64,000 bases of DNA. Origin: Bacillota bacterium (GTDB lineage: Bacteria; Bacillota; Clostridia; Lachnospirales; Lachnospiraceae). Positions 50,873 to 60,667 of the stretch are shown here, piece by piece. The stretch is from assembly GCA_023439505.1 (NCBI GenBank), contig JAEXNR010000062.1:457859-521858 (forward strand). The letters run 5' to 3'. A program made the position numbers and the translations under genes. The notes under the pieces were generated by a model. The model worked only from the letters and a program-made list of their open reading frames with translations. It was not told the DNA's origin and did no database searches. Numbering within the stretch: the first letter of the stretch is position 1; each line of letters begins with the position of its first letter.

Positions 50873-51118
50873 TCAAGGAGAAAATATGAATTCAGTGCAA
50901 TTTATCAATTTGCAAATGATGATTGTAATTCCAGAATAATTCATTTTATAAAAACAGACGAGGAATTCACTCAGGTTGAAGTGATATTAAATTGTTCCGA
51001 CAGTTCACTTATCATCAGTTACAGCGGCAGGAATTTATTTGCGCATGGTCTGTTCGAATATGAATTAAAACCCAAGGGAATAGTATTCAGATTAATCGAT
51101 TCTTTGGCTGGTATTTGA
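50873..51118 (+). pseudogene. Decayed gene remnant, probably the end of a glycosidase
   Basis: An 82-codon frame between a TAG (50870-50872) and TGA 51116 without any ATG, GTG or TTG before residue 20, yet clearly protein-like: VEVILNCSDSSLIISYSGRN, FEYELKPKGIVFRLID. An ATG at 50886 with RBS AAGGAG is in another frame and hits a stop after 17 codons. The C-terminal pattern LNxSD...SGRNL...LKPKGIV resembles the beta-sandwich end of alpha-amylase-family glycosidases. Looks like a gene that lost its main body by deletion at the head of the operon. Low certainty on family. Confidence 0.5.
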
Positions 51119-51177
51119 ATAACAGATGGAAAACATAAAATGTGACTTGCTAAAACTTAACATAAGGAGAATGAATG

Positions 51178-52674
51178 ATGCGTGAAGCAGGAGTATTATT
51201 ACCTTTATCAGCCCTTCCATCAGAATACGGAGTGGGCGAAATGGGGAAATTTAGTTTTCAATTTGTTGATTTATTAAAGCGGGGTAAGGTAAGCATATGG
51301 CAGATATTACCCCTAAATCCGCTGGGATTTGGCAATTCTCCCTATCAGCCTTATTCTTCCTTAGCAGGGGATGAGATTTACATCAGCCTGGAAGAATTGT
51401 TTAAGGAAGGATTGCTGGAGGAAAAGCCTCCCGTATTTTATGAATCAAAAGAGTATGTGGAGTATGAAAGCGTCAGAAAATACAAAGAAATATTTTTGAG
51501 AAAGGCCTTCCATACATTTATTCCTGATCAGGAGTACCAGACGTTTGCGGCACAGGCGTGGGTCGGAAACTACGCGGTATTTATTACACTGAAAAAGAAA
51601 AATAATTTACGCTGTTGGAATGAGTGGAGCAAGCCGCATAAGGAATGGATCAGTACCCGAAAATTTGATGTATCCGTATATCAGGATGATATTCAATATG
51701 AAATATTTGTCCAGTACATCTTTTATAAACAATGGATGAAGCTGAAACAATATGCCAATCTGAACGGAATAAAAATCATGGGAGACATTCCTTTTTACGT
51801 GGGGATAGATTCGTTGGATGTTTGGGCGAATCAAAACTGCTTTTTACTGCGAAGAGATGGAACACCGCACTTTATCGCGGGAGTTCCGCCGGATTATTTC
51901 AGTGAAACAGGGCAAAGATGGGGAAATCCAATTTATGATTGGAAGCATCAGGAGAAGGATGGATTTGGGTTTTGGCTGGATCGGATTACTTATAACAGCA
52001 AGCTGTTTGATATTATTCGAATTGATCATTTCCGTGCCTTTGATACTTATTGGAGAATCCCTGCGGAATGTGAAACGGCAGTAGACGGGAAATGGGTGGA
52101 GGCACCCGGATATGCAGTGCTGGAGCGGATACAAACCGAACTTCCTGATGTTGAAATTATTGCTGAGGATCTTGGAGAGCTGCGTAAAGAGGTTCACGAA
52201 CTAAAGGATCATTTTGGTCTGAAGGGAATGAAAATTGTTCAGTTTGCATTTGATCCGGAAGAAGATAATAATGACTTTGAAGATATTGAGAATCTGGTAA
52301 TTTATACGGGTACTCACGATAATCAGACGATAACCGGCTGGTATCAATCCCAGAGCAAAGAGACTCAGATAAAGATCAGGGAAGAATTGATAAAGTTGGG
52401 CTATAAAGGAGCACATATCTCAGAACAATTTATCCGGTATACCCTGGACAGCATTGCCATAACAGCAATCCTTCCTCTGCAGGATATCCTTGGTTTTGGG
52501 GATGAAGCAAGGATCAATACGCCGGGTACCTTAGGGTCACCGAATTGGGAATGGAAATTAACAGATTTTAAACATTTGGAACAGAAGCTCGAGTTTTTGG
52601 CTGAGGCCATTATGACAAGCAAGAGGGCAAAAACGGACGAATATGAGGAATGGAAGGGATTAGAGGAATGTTAA
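51178..52674 (+). CDS. malQ: 4-alpha-glucanotransferase (amylomaltase)
   Basis: 498 residues from ATG 51178 (AAGGAGA seven bases before; ATG 51175 is also possible). GH77 signature: REAGVLLPLSALPSEYGVGEMG, SPYQPYSSLAGD, MGDIPFYVGIDSLDVWAN, IRIDHFRAFDTYWRIP (nucleophile Asp), IAEDLG (acid/base Glu) and TGTHDNQT. It disproportionates maltodextrins in the cytoplasm, feeding the phosphorylase encoded next, with which its reading frame overlaps by seven bases. Confidence 0.96.
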   Translation: MREAGVLLPLSALPSEYGVGEMGKFSFQFVDLLKRGKVSIWQILPLNPLGFGNSPYQPYSSLAGDEIYISLEELFKEGLLEEKPPVFYESKEYVEYESVRKYKEIFLRKAFHTFIPDQEYQTFAAQAWVGNYAVFITLKKKNNLRCWNEWSKPHKEWISTRKFDVSVYQDDIQYEIFVQYIFYKQWMKLKQYANLNGIKIMGDIPFYVGIDSLDVWANQNCFLLRRDGTPHFIAGVPPDYFSETGQRWGNPIYDWKHQEKDGFGFWLDRITYNSKLFDIIRIDHFRAFDTYWRIPAECETAVDGKWVEAPGYAVLERIQTELPDVEIIAEDLGELRKEVHELKDHFGLKGMKIVQFAFDPEEDNNDFEDIENLVIYTGTHDNQTITGWYQSQSKETQIKIREELIKLGYKGAHISEQFIRYTLDSIAITAILPLQDILGFGDEARINTPGTLGSPNWEWKLTDFKHLEQKLEFLAEAIMTSKRAKTDEYEEWKGLEEC

Positions 52675-54917
52675 AAGAAGTATTACGCGATAGATATGAC
52701 AAAAGTATTTCAGAATGTACGAAAGAAGAACTTTATGTTGGCCTTTTGGAATTGGTAAAAGATATGGCCAGAGATAAAGAAACGGAACAGGGAAAGAAGA
52801 AACTATATTATATATCCGCAGAATTTTTAATTGGTAAATTATTGTCCAATAATTTGATTAATCTGGGAATCTATCAGGAGATAAAGGCTTTGCTGCATTC
52901 CAATGGCAAAAGCTTATCGGAACTTGAGGAGATGGAATTAGAGCCATCCCTTGGTAACGGAGGTCTGGGACGGCTGGCTGCCTGCTTTCTGGATTCGATG
53001 GCAACCCTGGGACTTCCCGGTGACGGTATTGGACTGAATTATCATTATGGCTTATTTAAACAGGTCTTCATGGATCATCAGCAGAAAGAGACAAAGAATC
53101 CGTGGATTACGGACAAAAGCTGGCTTACAAAAAGAAGTACTTCTTATGAGGTTAAATTCAAGGATTTTACGGTGGTATCCAGATTGTATGATATAGCGGT
53201 AACCGGATATCACAGCAGAACAAATCAGTTGCATTTGTTTGATATCGATACGGTGGATGAAGGAATTGTAGAAGAAGGCATTACCTTTGATAAAGAGGAT
53301 ATTAAACGAAATCTTACATTGTTTTTATATCCGGATGACAGTGATGAGAAAGGGGAATTGTTAAGAATTTACCAGCAGTATTTTATGGTAAGCTGCGCAG
53401 CCCAGTATATCATTGATGAATGTATTGGCAAGGGATCCAATCTTCATGATTTATATGAGTATGCAGTGATCCAGATTAATGACACCCATCCCACCATGGT
53501 GATTCCGGAACTGATCAGAATATTAACACATCGGGGCATCGAAATGGAGGAAGCAATCAATATTGTGTCCAAAACATGTGCCTATACCAACCATACTATT
53601 TTATCTGAAGCACTGGAAAAATGGCCGATATCCTATTTGAGGAAAGTTACCCCTCAATTGGTGCCCATTATTGAAATTCTGGATAATAAAGTACGCAGGA
53701 AAAATCCTGACGCATCCACCTATATCATTGATGCGGATAACAGAGTGCATATGGCTCATATTGATATACATTATGGCTTCAGTATAAATGGCGTTGCCTA
53801 TCTGCATACGGAGATCTTAAAGAAGAATGAGCTGAACAATTTCTACCGGATCTATCCGGATAAATTCAACAATAAGACCAACGGCATTACCTTCAGAAGA
53901 TGGCTGCTCCAATGCAATGAACCATTGGCATCCTACCTGACAAAATTAATAGGGGAAGGTTATCACAAGAATGCCAGAGAACTGGAAAAACTGATGGATT
54001 ATAAGAATGATACTGCTGTATTAAATCAACTTCTTGAGATTAAGAAGTCAAATAAAGCAGCGCTTAAGGAATATCTGAAAATCACTCAGGGAATTGAATT
54101 GAATGAGAAGTCCATATTTGATATTCAGGTGAAACGTCTGCATGAATACAAGAGGCAGCAGATGAACGCACTCTATATTATTCATAAGTATCTGGAGATA
54201 AAGGGAGGGAAAATACCTGCCACGCCAATTACCCTCATCTTTGGCGCAAAGGCAGCGCCGGCTTATACCATCGCCAAAGATATCATTCACCTGATTTTAT
54301 GTCTTTCCGAACTGATTCGCCTGGACGGGGAGGTAAGTCCTTATTTGAAGGTTGTTATGGTTGAAAATTATAATGTCACTCTGGCTGAGAAGTTAATTCC
54401 GGCCTGTGATCTGTCGGAACAGATCTCCCTGGCTTCCAAAGAGGCAAGCGGTACAGGAAATATGAAATTCATGCTAAACGGTGCCATAACGCTGGGAACT
54501 TTAGATGGTGCGAATGTTGAGATTGAGCAGCTTGTGGGGAAGGATAACATCTATATCTTTGGAGAAACCAGCGACAACGTAATCGCACATTATGAAAACG
54601 AGACCTATCAGCCGGATTTGTTCTACCGGAAGGACAGAGAGATTAAAGAAATGGTTGATTTTATTATCAGCGATCGATTACTTGAATTGGGGAATAAAGA
54701 AAACCTGAAGCGGTTACACAAGGAACTGATTTTAAAAGACTGGTTTATGACCTTATTGGATGTAAAGGAGTATATCAGCAAAAAGGATCAGGCCTTGGCC
54801 GATTATGAGGATCGCCGGAGCTGGTCCGTGAAAATGCTTGTGAATATCAGTCAGGCCGGTTATTTTTCCTCAGACAGAACCATAGAGGAGTACAATAGGG
54901 ACATCTGGAAGCTGTGA
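52668..54917 (+). CDS. glgP: Alpha-glucan (glycogen/maltodextrin) phosphorylase
   Basis: 749 residues from ATG 52668, inside the malQ end; ATG 52650 is an alternative. Phosphorylase features: EPSLGNGGLGRLAACFLDSMATLGLPGDGIGLNYHYGLFKQ, INDTHPTM, TNGITFRRWL, QVKRLHEYKRQQMNAL and the PLP-lysine motif EASGTGNMKFMLNGAITLGTLDGANVE. About 50-80 residues shorter than enterobacterial enzymes, mainly at the N-terminus, normal for Firmicutes. Releases glucose 1-phosphate from maltodextrins or glycogen. Works with MalQ. Confidence 0.96.
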   Translation: MLKEVLRDRYDKSISECTKEELYVGLLELVKDMARDKETEQGKKKLYYISAEFLIGKLLSNNLINLGIYQEIKALLHSNGKSLSELEEMELEPSLGNGGLGRLAACFLDSMATLGLPGDGIGLNYHYGLFKQVFMDHQQKETKNPWITDKSWLTKRSTSYEVKFKDFTVVSRLYDIAVTGYHSRTNQLHLFDIDTVDEGIVEEGITFDKEDIKRNLTLFLYPDDSDEKGELLRIYQQYFMVSCAAQYIIDECIGKGSNLHDLYEYAVIQINDTHPTMVIPELIRILTHRGIEMEEAINIVSKTCAYTNHTILSEALEKWPISYLRKVTPQLVPIIEILDNKVRRKNPDASTYIIDADNRVHMAHIDIHYGFSINGVAYLHTEILKKNELNNFYRIYPDKFNNKTNGITFRRWLLQCNEPLASYLTKLIGEGYHKNARELEKLMDYKNDTAVLNQLLEIKKSNKAALKEYLKITQGIELNEKSIFDIQVKRLHEYKRQQMNALYIIHKYLEIKGGKIPATPITLIFGAKAAPAYTIAKDIIHLILCLSELIRLDGEVSPYLKVVMVENYNVTLAEKLIPACDLSEQISLASKEASGTGNMKFMLNGAITLGTLDGANVEIEQLVGKDNIYIFGETSDNVIAHYENETYQPDLFYRKDREIKEMVDFIISDRLLELGNKENLKRLHKELILKDWFMTLLDVKEYISKKDQALADYEDRRSWSVKMLVNISQAGYFSSDRTIEEYNRDIWKL

Positions 54918-55001
54918 TACTTTCGCGAGTAAGAAAGCAAACAATATTTATTATTATACACAATAAAATTTGGTATTAATTCAATAAAGCAAAATAAAAA
55001 A

Positions 55002-55064
55002 GCATAAAAGCGAAATTAAAGAAGAATTGACATAAACTTTACATCGTTTTTATGCTTTTTTTTT
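55002..55064 (+). terminator. Terminator or attenuator between glgP and the sugar importer
   Basis: GCATAAAAGCGA (55002-55013) pairs with TCGTTTTTATGC (55044-55055; one G-T), followed by T9. The loop includes GAAGAATTG. The importer start is only 48 bases later and no promoter is visible in between, so it may be a read-through regulator. Confidence 0.85.
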
Positions 55065-55111
55065 GTGCCTGTGCTATGATGATCGCAAGATATAAAAAAG
55101 GAGATATGTCA

Positions 55112-55981
55112 ATGAAGAAAAACACCATAGCTAGAATTGGTTTCAGCCTCCCGTTTCTTATCCCGCTTTTATTATTTTGGATTATCCCTCTGATCTCTGC
55201 CTTCTCCATCAGCTTTACAGACTGGGACTACATATCACCCGATTTTAATTTCGTGGGACTTAGTAATTATAAGGAGATGTTTGCAGACTCGGACTTTATC
55301 AGGGCACTAATCAATACCTTCGTATTTGCAGTGGGAACCATATTTCCCATCATAATTCTTGGATTTTTGCTGGCTTTGCTGTTTCAGAAAGCATTTGCGG
55401 GAAGTAAAGTGTTTCAGATGATTATATTCAGTCCGTGGATCACCCCTGCAGTTGCCGTATCCATGGTATGGTCCTGGATTTATGATCCCCAGAAAGGATT
55501 TGCAAATTTCGCATTGTCGATGCTGGGACTGGCCCCCTCCCAGTGGCTTCAGAGCAGCAAAACCGCTCTGGCTGCGGTTATTATATTTACCATATGGAAA
55601 TCGGTGGGTTGGACATTTTTATTCTATCTGGGGGCATTATCCCAGGTATCAAAGAGTGTCTATGAAGCAGCTGATGTGGATGGAGCTTCCTATTTAAGTA
55701 AATTATGGCACATTACCGTACCATTTATCTCCCCAACCACCTTCTTCTTATTCATTGTGAACCTGATACAATCCATACAGGTATATGATCAAATTCAAAT
55801 TATGACGCAGGGTGGACCCGGAGGAAGTACAACGACACTCCTCTATCTTTATTATAATAAATCGTTTCAGAATTATCAGATGGGACCGGCGAATGCGGTA
55901 GCGATTATGATCCTGATCATCATTATTGCATTATCCTTGTTGAGTGATGGTATCAGTAAGCGTTTTATACATTATGAATAG
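55112..55981 (+). CDS. Sugar ABC transporter permease (MalF/UgpA type)
   Basis: 289 residues from ATG 55112 (RBS AAGGAGA 9 bases before). Membrane helices near 10-30, 75-95, 105-125, 160-180, 210-230 and 260-280, and the coupling loop VYEAADVDGASYLSKLWHITVPFISPT (EAA motif). First gene of a permease-permease-binding protein set; the ATPase is not encoded here, as usual for Firmicutes that share an MsmK-like ATPase. Confidence 0.93.
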   Translation: MKKNTIARIGFSLPFLIPLLLFWIIPLISAFSISFTDWDYISPDFNFVGLSNYKEMFADSDFIRALINTFVFAVGTIFPIIILGFLLALLFQKAFAGSKVFQMIIFSPWITPAVAVSMVWSWIYDPQKGFANFALSMLGLAPSQWLQSSKTALAAVIIFTIWKSVGWTFLFYLGALSQVSKSVYEAADVDGASYLSKLWHITVPFISPTTFFLFIVNLIQSIQVYDQIQIMTQGGPGGSTTTLLYLYYNKSFQNYQMGPANAVAIMILIIIIALSLLSDGISKRFIHYE

Positions 55982-55993
55982 GAGGCCCAAGGA

Positions 55994-56827
55994 ATGAAAA
56001 TCAGAATTGGTACTATGATGAAATATATTATTTTAATTGCATTGGCGTTCCTGTTTATCTTCCCATTTTTATGGATGCTGTTCGGGTCCTTTAAAACGAA
56101 TAATGAAATATGGCAGAAACCATATCAGTTACTTCCTTCCCACTTTGATTTTTCACTTTTATTTACGAATTTAAAAGCCATTCATTTAAATGGCTATATG
56201 TTCAACAGTCTTTTTGTGGGAATTGCAGGAACCTTCCTGATTTTAGCTGTTTGTTCTATGTTTGCTTATGCAGTGGTTTTTCTAAAGAGTAAGAATATGG
56301 ATCGGATTTTTATCATCGTTTTGATTACCTATATGCTTCCGGGCGCGGTAACTTATGTTCCTTCCTATGTGATTTTAGCTGATTTACATATGCTCGATAA
56401 ACTTACAGGCTTGATATTTTCTTATCTTGCAAATGTATTTGCGGTGTTTTATTTCCGGCAGAACTTTATGAAGACAAGCATTGAATTTGTAGAGGCCGCC
56501 AAAATTGATGGAGCGGGTCATTGGTCAATCTTACTTCATGTAATATTGCCTTTGAATACATCAGCATTTTGTTCCGTCGGACTGCTTACTTTTATACAGA
56601 TGTATAACAGCTATATGTGGCCTGGAATTATGCTGAAAAGCCAGGAGAAATACCTGATTTCTCAGGGACTTAGACAATTTTTTATTCAGGATGGGGCCTA
56701 CGGGATGAACTGGTCGCAGGTCATGCTTGCCAGTACGGTAGCAATACTGCCGGTAATTTTGATTCTGATTTTGGCTCAAAAATGGTTGGTTGCAGCCATT
56801 TCACAGGATAGTGGCGTTAAATTTTAA
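55994..56827 (+). CDS. Sugar ABC transporter permease (MalG/UgpE type)
   Basis: 277 residues. N-terminal FLFIFPFLWMLFGSFKTNNEI, and coupling loop FVEAAKIDGAGHWSILLHVILPLN mark the second permease of carbohydrate family CUT1. It follows the first permease by 12 bases. Confidence 0.94.
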   Translation: MKIRIGTMMKYIILIALAFLFIFPFLWMLFGSFKTNNEIWQKPYQLLPSHFDFSLLFTNLKAIHLNGYMFNSLFVGIAGTFLILAVCSMFAYAVVFLKSKNMDRIFIIVLITYMLPGAVTYVPSYVILADLHMLDKLTGLIFSYLANVFAVFYFRQNFMKTSIEFVEAAKIDGAGHWSILLHVILPLNTSAFCSVGLLTFIQMYNSYMWPGIMLKSQEKYLISQGLRQFFIQDGAYGMNWSQVMLASTVAILPVILILILAQKWLVAAISQDSGVKF

Positions 56828-56848
56828 TGAATGGAGGAAAGAAAGGAA

Positions 56849-58264
56849 ATGAAAAAGGCAATTAGTATCATTTTAATGGTATCCTTCCTTGTGCTTAGTT
56901 TATCAGCTTGCGCTAAGGATAGTACCGAATCAGCAGGAAATACAACAGATAATACCTCGTCAGATAATCAGACGACACAGGCAGCGGCGACACCGGAGGT
57001 AACCCAGGGCGCGAAAACAGATGAGAAACCGGTTGAGATTGAATTCTGGCATGCGCTTGGAGGAACCCTTGGCGATACCCTTCTCGCGATTGTGGACGAG
57101 TATAATGCATCTCAGTCAAAGTATATCATTAAACCGGTTACCCTCGGAAGTTATTCTGAAATAGACCAGAAGCTCCAGGCAGCTTATGCGGCAAAGAACA
57201 CACCTGCTCTTGTAGTTGGCGGCAATCAGGATACCTTTTATCAGAAAGGGCTTGTGGAAGCCTTTGAGGATTATATGCCCGCAGATTATAATAAATCTGA
57301 TATTGTCGGTGGATTTTTAGAAGCGGCAACCAAGGATGGTAAGATGGTATTTGCACCTGCTTACGGAACCTCCCAGGTATTATATTATAATAAAGCAGTG
57401 CTTGAGGAGGCAGGGTATACAGTGGCAGATCTGAGCTCCTGGCAATCGATCGAGGGGATGAAGAGCAAGATTATTGGAATTGAAACCAGTCCCAATAAAA
57501 TCGGATATGTATGGGAGCCTATGTGGGGATACTATAACATGGCTGACGTGGTATCCAGTGCGGGCGGCAAGTATCTCTCCGAGGATGGAAAAACCGTTTT
57601 AATCAATGATGCTACATGGGTAGAGGTATTTGACCAATTCAGAACCTGGATCAACGATGAAAAGAGTATGGCGATTCATTCCGGCGGACAAGGCTGGGAG
57701 TACTGGTATAAGACCATGGATGACTGGGTTTATGGAATTTCACTTGGTTATACCGGTTCCCCCGGAGACTATACCATTGCCCTTGATGCGGTAAAGAAAG
57801 CGAAAGCAGAAGGCTATAAGAATGAATTTGCCTGCGCAATTCAGCCGGGCTGGAAGAACAATGCTCCCGCACCTTACTTCAGCAGCCTAATGTATTTTAT
57901 GCCAAAAAGCAGTAATGTAACGGATGACATGAGAAAAGGAGCAGCAGAGTTTGTAACTTATGCAACAAATACTGCCAATACAGCCAGATTCTCCATGGGA
58001 ACAGGATATGTGGCAGTTCGTAAATCCGTACTTGATTTACCGGAATATAAGTCCTATCTGGAAGAAAATCCGGATGCGGATGTTGCATTAAAGCAGATTG
58101 ATCAGTATGCGGTTCCGGATTTCATTGATCCTACCGGCGGCGCGATTTTCCAGGCACTGACAGAGGCCGTGGATAAGATTCAGATTGAAAATGTATCGGC
58201 CAAAAAGGCACTGGATGAGGCTGCAAAGAAAGCGCAGGCTGCCCTTGATAAAGTAAATAAGTAA
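56849..58264 (+). CDS. Sugar-binding lipoprotein (CUT1 SBP, family 1)
   Basis: 471 residues from ATG 56849 (MKKAISIILMVSFLVLSLSAC; lipobox LSAC); ATG 56831 lies in the RBS region. A Thr/Ser-rich linker precedes VEIEFWHALGG and YNASQSKYIIKPVTLGSYSEIDQKLQAAYAAKNTPALVVGG, typical of UgpB/maltose-type binding proteins. The genes around it point to maltodextrins, but the neighbouring PHP and HAD enzymes leave a phosphorylated glycan or glycerophosphoryl ligand possible. Confidence 0.93.
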   Translation: MKKAISIILMVSFLVLSLSACAKDSTESAGNTTDNTSSDNQTTQAAATPEVTQGAKTDEKPVEIEFWHALGGTLGDTLLAIVDEYNASQSKYIIKPVTLGSYSEIDQKLQAAYAAKNTPALVVGGNQDTFYQKGLVEAFEDYMPADYNKSDIVGGFLEAATKDGKMVFAPAYGTSQVLYYNKAVLEEAGYTVADLSSWQSIEGMKSKIIGIETSPNKIGYVWEPMWGYYNMADVVSSAGGKYLSEDGKTVLINDATWVEVFDQFRTWINDEKSMAIHSGGQGWEYWYKTMDDWVYGISLGYTGSPGDYTIALDAVKKAKAEGYKNEFACAIQPGWKNNAPAPYFSSLMYFMPKSSNVTDDMRKGAAEFVTYATNTANTARFSMGTGYVAVRKSVLDLPEYKSYLEENPDADVALKQIDQYAVPDFIDPTGGAIFQALTEAVDKIQIENVSAKKALDEAAKKAQAALDKVNK

Positions 58265-58297
58265 ATCAGCAATCATTTCTATAAAGATCATGGATGG

Positions 58298-58345
58298 GAG
58301 GCTGCGGCAAATGCAAATCAGGTAATTTGCAGCAGTCTCTTTTTT
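58298..58345 (+). terminator. Terminator after the sugar-binding protein
   Basis: AGGCTGC then GCAAAT (from 58299) pairs with ATTTGC and GCAGTCT (to 58338), followed by CTTTTTT. It probably reduces transcription into the PHP and HAD genes. Confidence 0.75.
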
Positions 58346-58362
58346 GAAAGGCAGGAAAACAA

Positions 58363-59793
58363 TTGATTATCGATATTATGTTATCCGGAAATTATGAAAG
58401 TACCCGGTTTGAATTGAAAAGCCCCATTGACAGTCTGTGGCTGAGTGCTAAAATGAGGGAAGGTCTGGGTGCTTTGATCTACGTTATAAATCCAGGCCAA
58501 CGCCTATGCGCCTGCATTGCTCCCGGTATCAGCAGATTTACCAATGAGGTATATATTTCCGGGGATCTGTGCACCATGAATGGACTTCGTCACAAACCGG
58601 AAGAAGGATGCTATACCCTGATTATCATACCGGTATCCGATGGACAAGACAGAAATACTGCCATCGAGATCGAAGTAGAAACGAATGCAGGAAAGGATGA
58701 GCTATCAATATATGGTCAGACGCTTTCCCGTCACAGGGAGATCTCCTTTGATAACATCATAGATCCAGCCAGCCGTTACTATAAGGGTGATTTTCATGGA
58801 CATACGGTATTCTCAGACGGACATCAGACAATGATGGAAGCTATGGAAGTATTGCAGCAAAACCAATTGGATTTTATGGCATTTACAGAACATAACAGTA
58901 TGCCTTTTTCCATGCCGGAGTCCTCTTGTCTTTTGATTCCATCCGTTGAGCTGACACTTCCCATCGGTCATATGAACATTCATGGGATTATGGATCTTGG
59001 ATCATTTTTTGCTGGATTTACAAAAGTAGATCGACTTGAGGAGGTTTGGGATCATGCAATACAAATATTTGGAAAAGAATGTAATATATCGTTGAACCAT
59101 ATGTTTATGGAACCCTGGCATATTACCTATGATTCCTTTGACCTATCTAAGTTAAATACCATTGAAGTGATTTGCGACCCGACTTACCCTTATGCACCCC
59201 AGGCCAATGACAGGGCAGTCAGTTTTCTGGATTTTCTATGGCAGGAGGGACTTAAGGTCTTTGGTATCGGCGGCAGTGACAGTCATAACAGACCGGATGA
59301 GCTTTATGAAGGCGCCACCGAGCCTTCGGTATACGGTGATCCGGCAACTTATGTTTTTTGTGAAGGACTCTCCGTGAATCATGTGATAAAAGCAGTCAGA
59401 AGAGGGCATTGTTATGTCTCAAGATATAACAAATTGAGTATCTCAATCGGCGAAGGAAACTACCTCCCGGGAGATTATATCCCGGATGAAGTAACAGAGT
59501 TAACGTATCTGGTTTATGTGGAAAATATGGCATTTCCCTGTATCGGCCGATTTATTCTCAATGGGGAGACGGTTTGGGAAAATAAAATGGATCAGGATAA
59601 TCCATCGGCCTTTTATATATTAAAGCCTGAGACACCGGTTTGGTGGCTGAGGTTTGGAATTTATGATTTATCGAATCATGTCATAGCTTACGTGAATCCG
59701 GTCTATCATAAGCTTAATCAATGCAATATAACGAAATTTAAAAAACTAAAGGATAAATTTGGAGATAGCAATGATCAAAGGAATCTTATTTGA
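58363..59793 (+). CDS. PHP-domain metallohydrolase (CehA/McbA-like)
   Basis: 476 residues with a TTG start (58363) seven bases after AAAGGCAGG; an ATG follows at 58378. A beta-rich N-terminal domain (about 1-140) precedes the PHP domain with GDFHGHTVFSDGH (metal HxH, about 145), FTEHNSMP, SLNHMFMEPW and GIGGSDSHNRPDE. Such enzymes are phosphoesterases or related hydrolases using two or three metals. No signal peptide. Overlaps the HAD gene by 23 bases. Together they could remove phosphate from imported phosphorylated glycans. Confidence 0.82.
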   Translation: MIIDIMLSGNYESTRFELKSPIDSLWLSAKMREGLGALIYVINPGQRLCACIAPGISRFTNEVYISGDLCTMNGLRHKPEEGCYTLIIIPVSDGQDRNTAIEIEVETNAGKDELSIYGQTLSRHREISFDNIIDPASRYYKGDFHGHTVFSDGHQTMMEAMEVLQQNQLDFMAFTEHNSMPFSMPESSCLLIPSVELTLPIGHMNIHGIMDLGSFFAGFTKVDRLEEVWDHAIQIFGKECNISLNHMFMEPWHITYDSFDLSKLNTIEVICDPTYPYAPQANDRAVSFLDFLWQEGLKVFGIGGSDSHNRPDELYEGATEPSVYGDPATYVFCEGLSVNHVIKAVRRGHCYVSRYNKLSISIGEGNYLPGDYIPDEVTELTYLVYVENMAFPCIGRFILNGETVWENKMDQDNPSAFYILKPETPVWWLRFGIYDLSNHVIAYVNPVYHKLNQCNITKFKKLKDKFGDSNDQRNLI

Positions 59794-60487
59794 TAAGGAC
59801 GGGACGCTCATAGAATTTAAAAGTGTCTGGCATGAAATTATCGGGAATATATTTACTGCCCTAAGTGACAGATTTCAGGTATCGGAAGAGATGATTGACC
59901 GGTTAAAGATGGTCTCTGGATATCAGGAAGAGGATTTTCTAAAGGAAAGTATCATTCAATACTGCGCAACCTCGGAGATCGTTGAGATTTGGTATAAGGT
60001 TATAACGGAAGAGGATTGGAAGCCGGAGGGAATTACTAAGGAAGCATTAATGGAATTATTTGATGAGAAAGCACTGGATGAGGCAATCAAAATCGAAGCA
60101 CTGGACGGGGTTTTAGATGTTTTGGACTATTTGAAGAAAAATCATTATGTTCTGGGGGTGGCAACTGCTGATACCTATTCCTCTACCGTATTCAGCCTGA
60201 GAAAGGCGGATTTATTATCCTATTTCGATTTTATCGGATGCAACGACGGCATCCATCATCCGAAGCCACAGAAAGATATGGCGGTACGATTTTGTGAAAA
60301 ATATCATCTGAATCCACAGGAAGTACTTATTGTGGGAGACAGCATATCGGATATGCAATTTGCAGAAAATGCTGGAGCCCATTTTCTGGGATTAAAGACG
60401 GAATACAATGATTACGAAAAATTTATGGAACGAAACAAAGAGGTGGCGGACCATCTATCAGATATTTTGATTCGATATCATCTGTAA
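59771..60487 (+). CDS. HAD-superfamily phosphatase (beta-phosphoglucomutase/Gph-like)
   Basis: 238 residues from ATG 59771 (RBS GGAGAT). Motif I FDKDGTL (nucleophile Asp, catalytic Asp), motif II VATADTYSS (Thr), motif III Lys in HHPKP, motif IV VGDSISDMQFA. Helical cap (C1 type) between motif I and II. A phosphoglycolate phosphatase- or beta-phosphoglucomutase-type enzyme; substrate not determined, likely a sugar phosphate given the neighbours. Confidence 0.87.
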   Translation: MIKGILFDKDGTLIEFKSVWHEIIGNIFTALSDRFQVSEEMIDRLKMVSGYQEEDFLKESIIQYCATSEIVEIWYKVITEEDWKPEGITKEALMELFDEKALDEAIKIEALDGVLDVLDYLKKNHYVLGVATADTYSSTVFSLRKADLLSYFDFIGCNDGIHHPKPQKDMAVRFCEKYHLNPQEVLIVGDSISDMQFAENAGAHFLGLKTEYNDYEKFMERNKEVADHLSDILIRYHL

Positions 60488-60667
60488 ATGTCGAATCATA
60501 TCAAAAAATGCAAAGAAAGTTTTGACCAATTAATCAAATAGATATGGTAATTTCTTCGTTTATATGATAATATGATGCAATATATCTTGAATTAGTTTGC
60601 AACGAAGGTGTTGATTCCTGAAGAAGGACGTCAGCACTTTTTTATTATGCAAAAGGAGGAAATGCAA

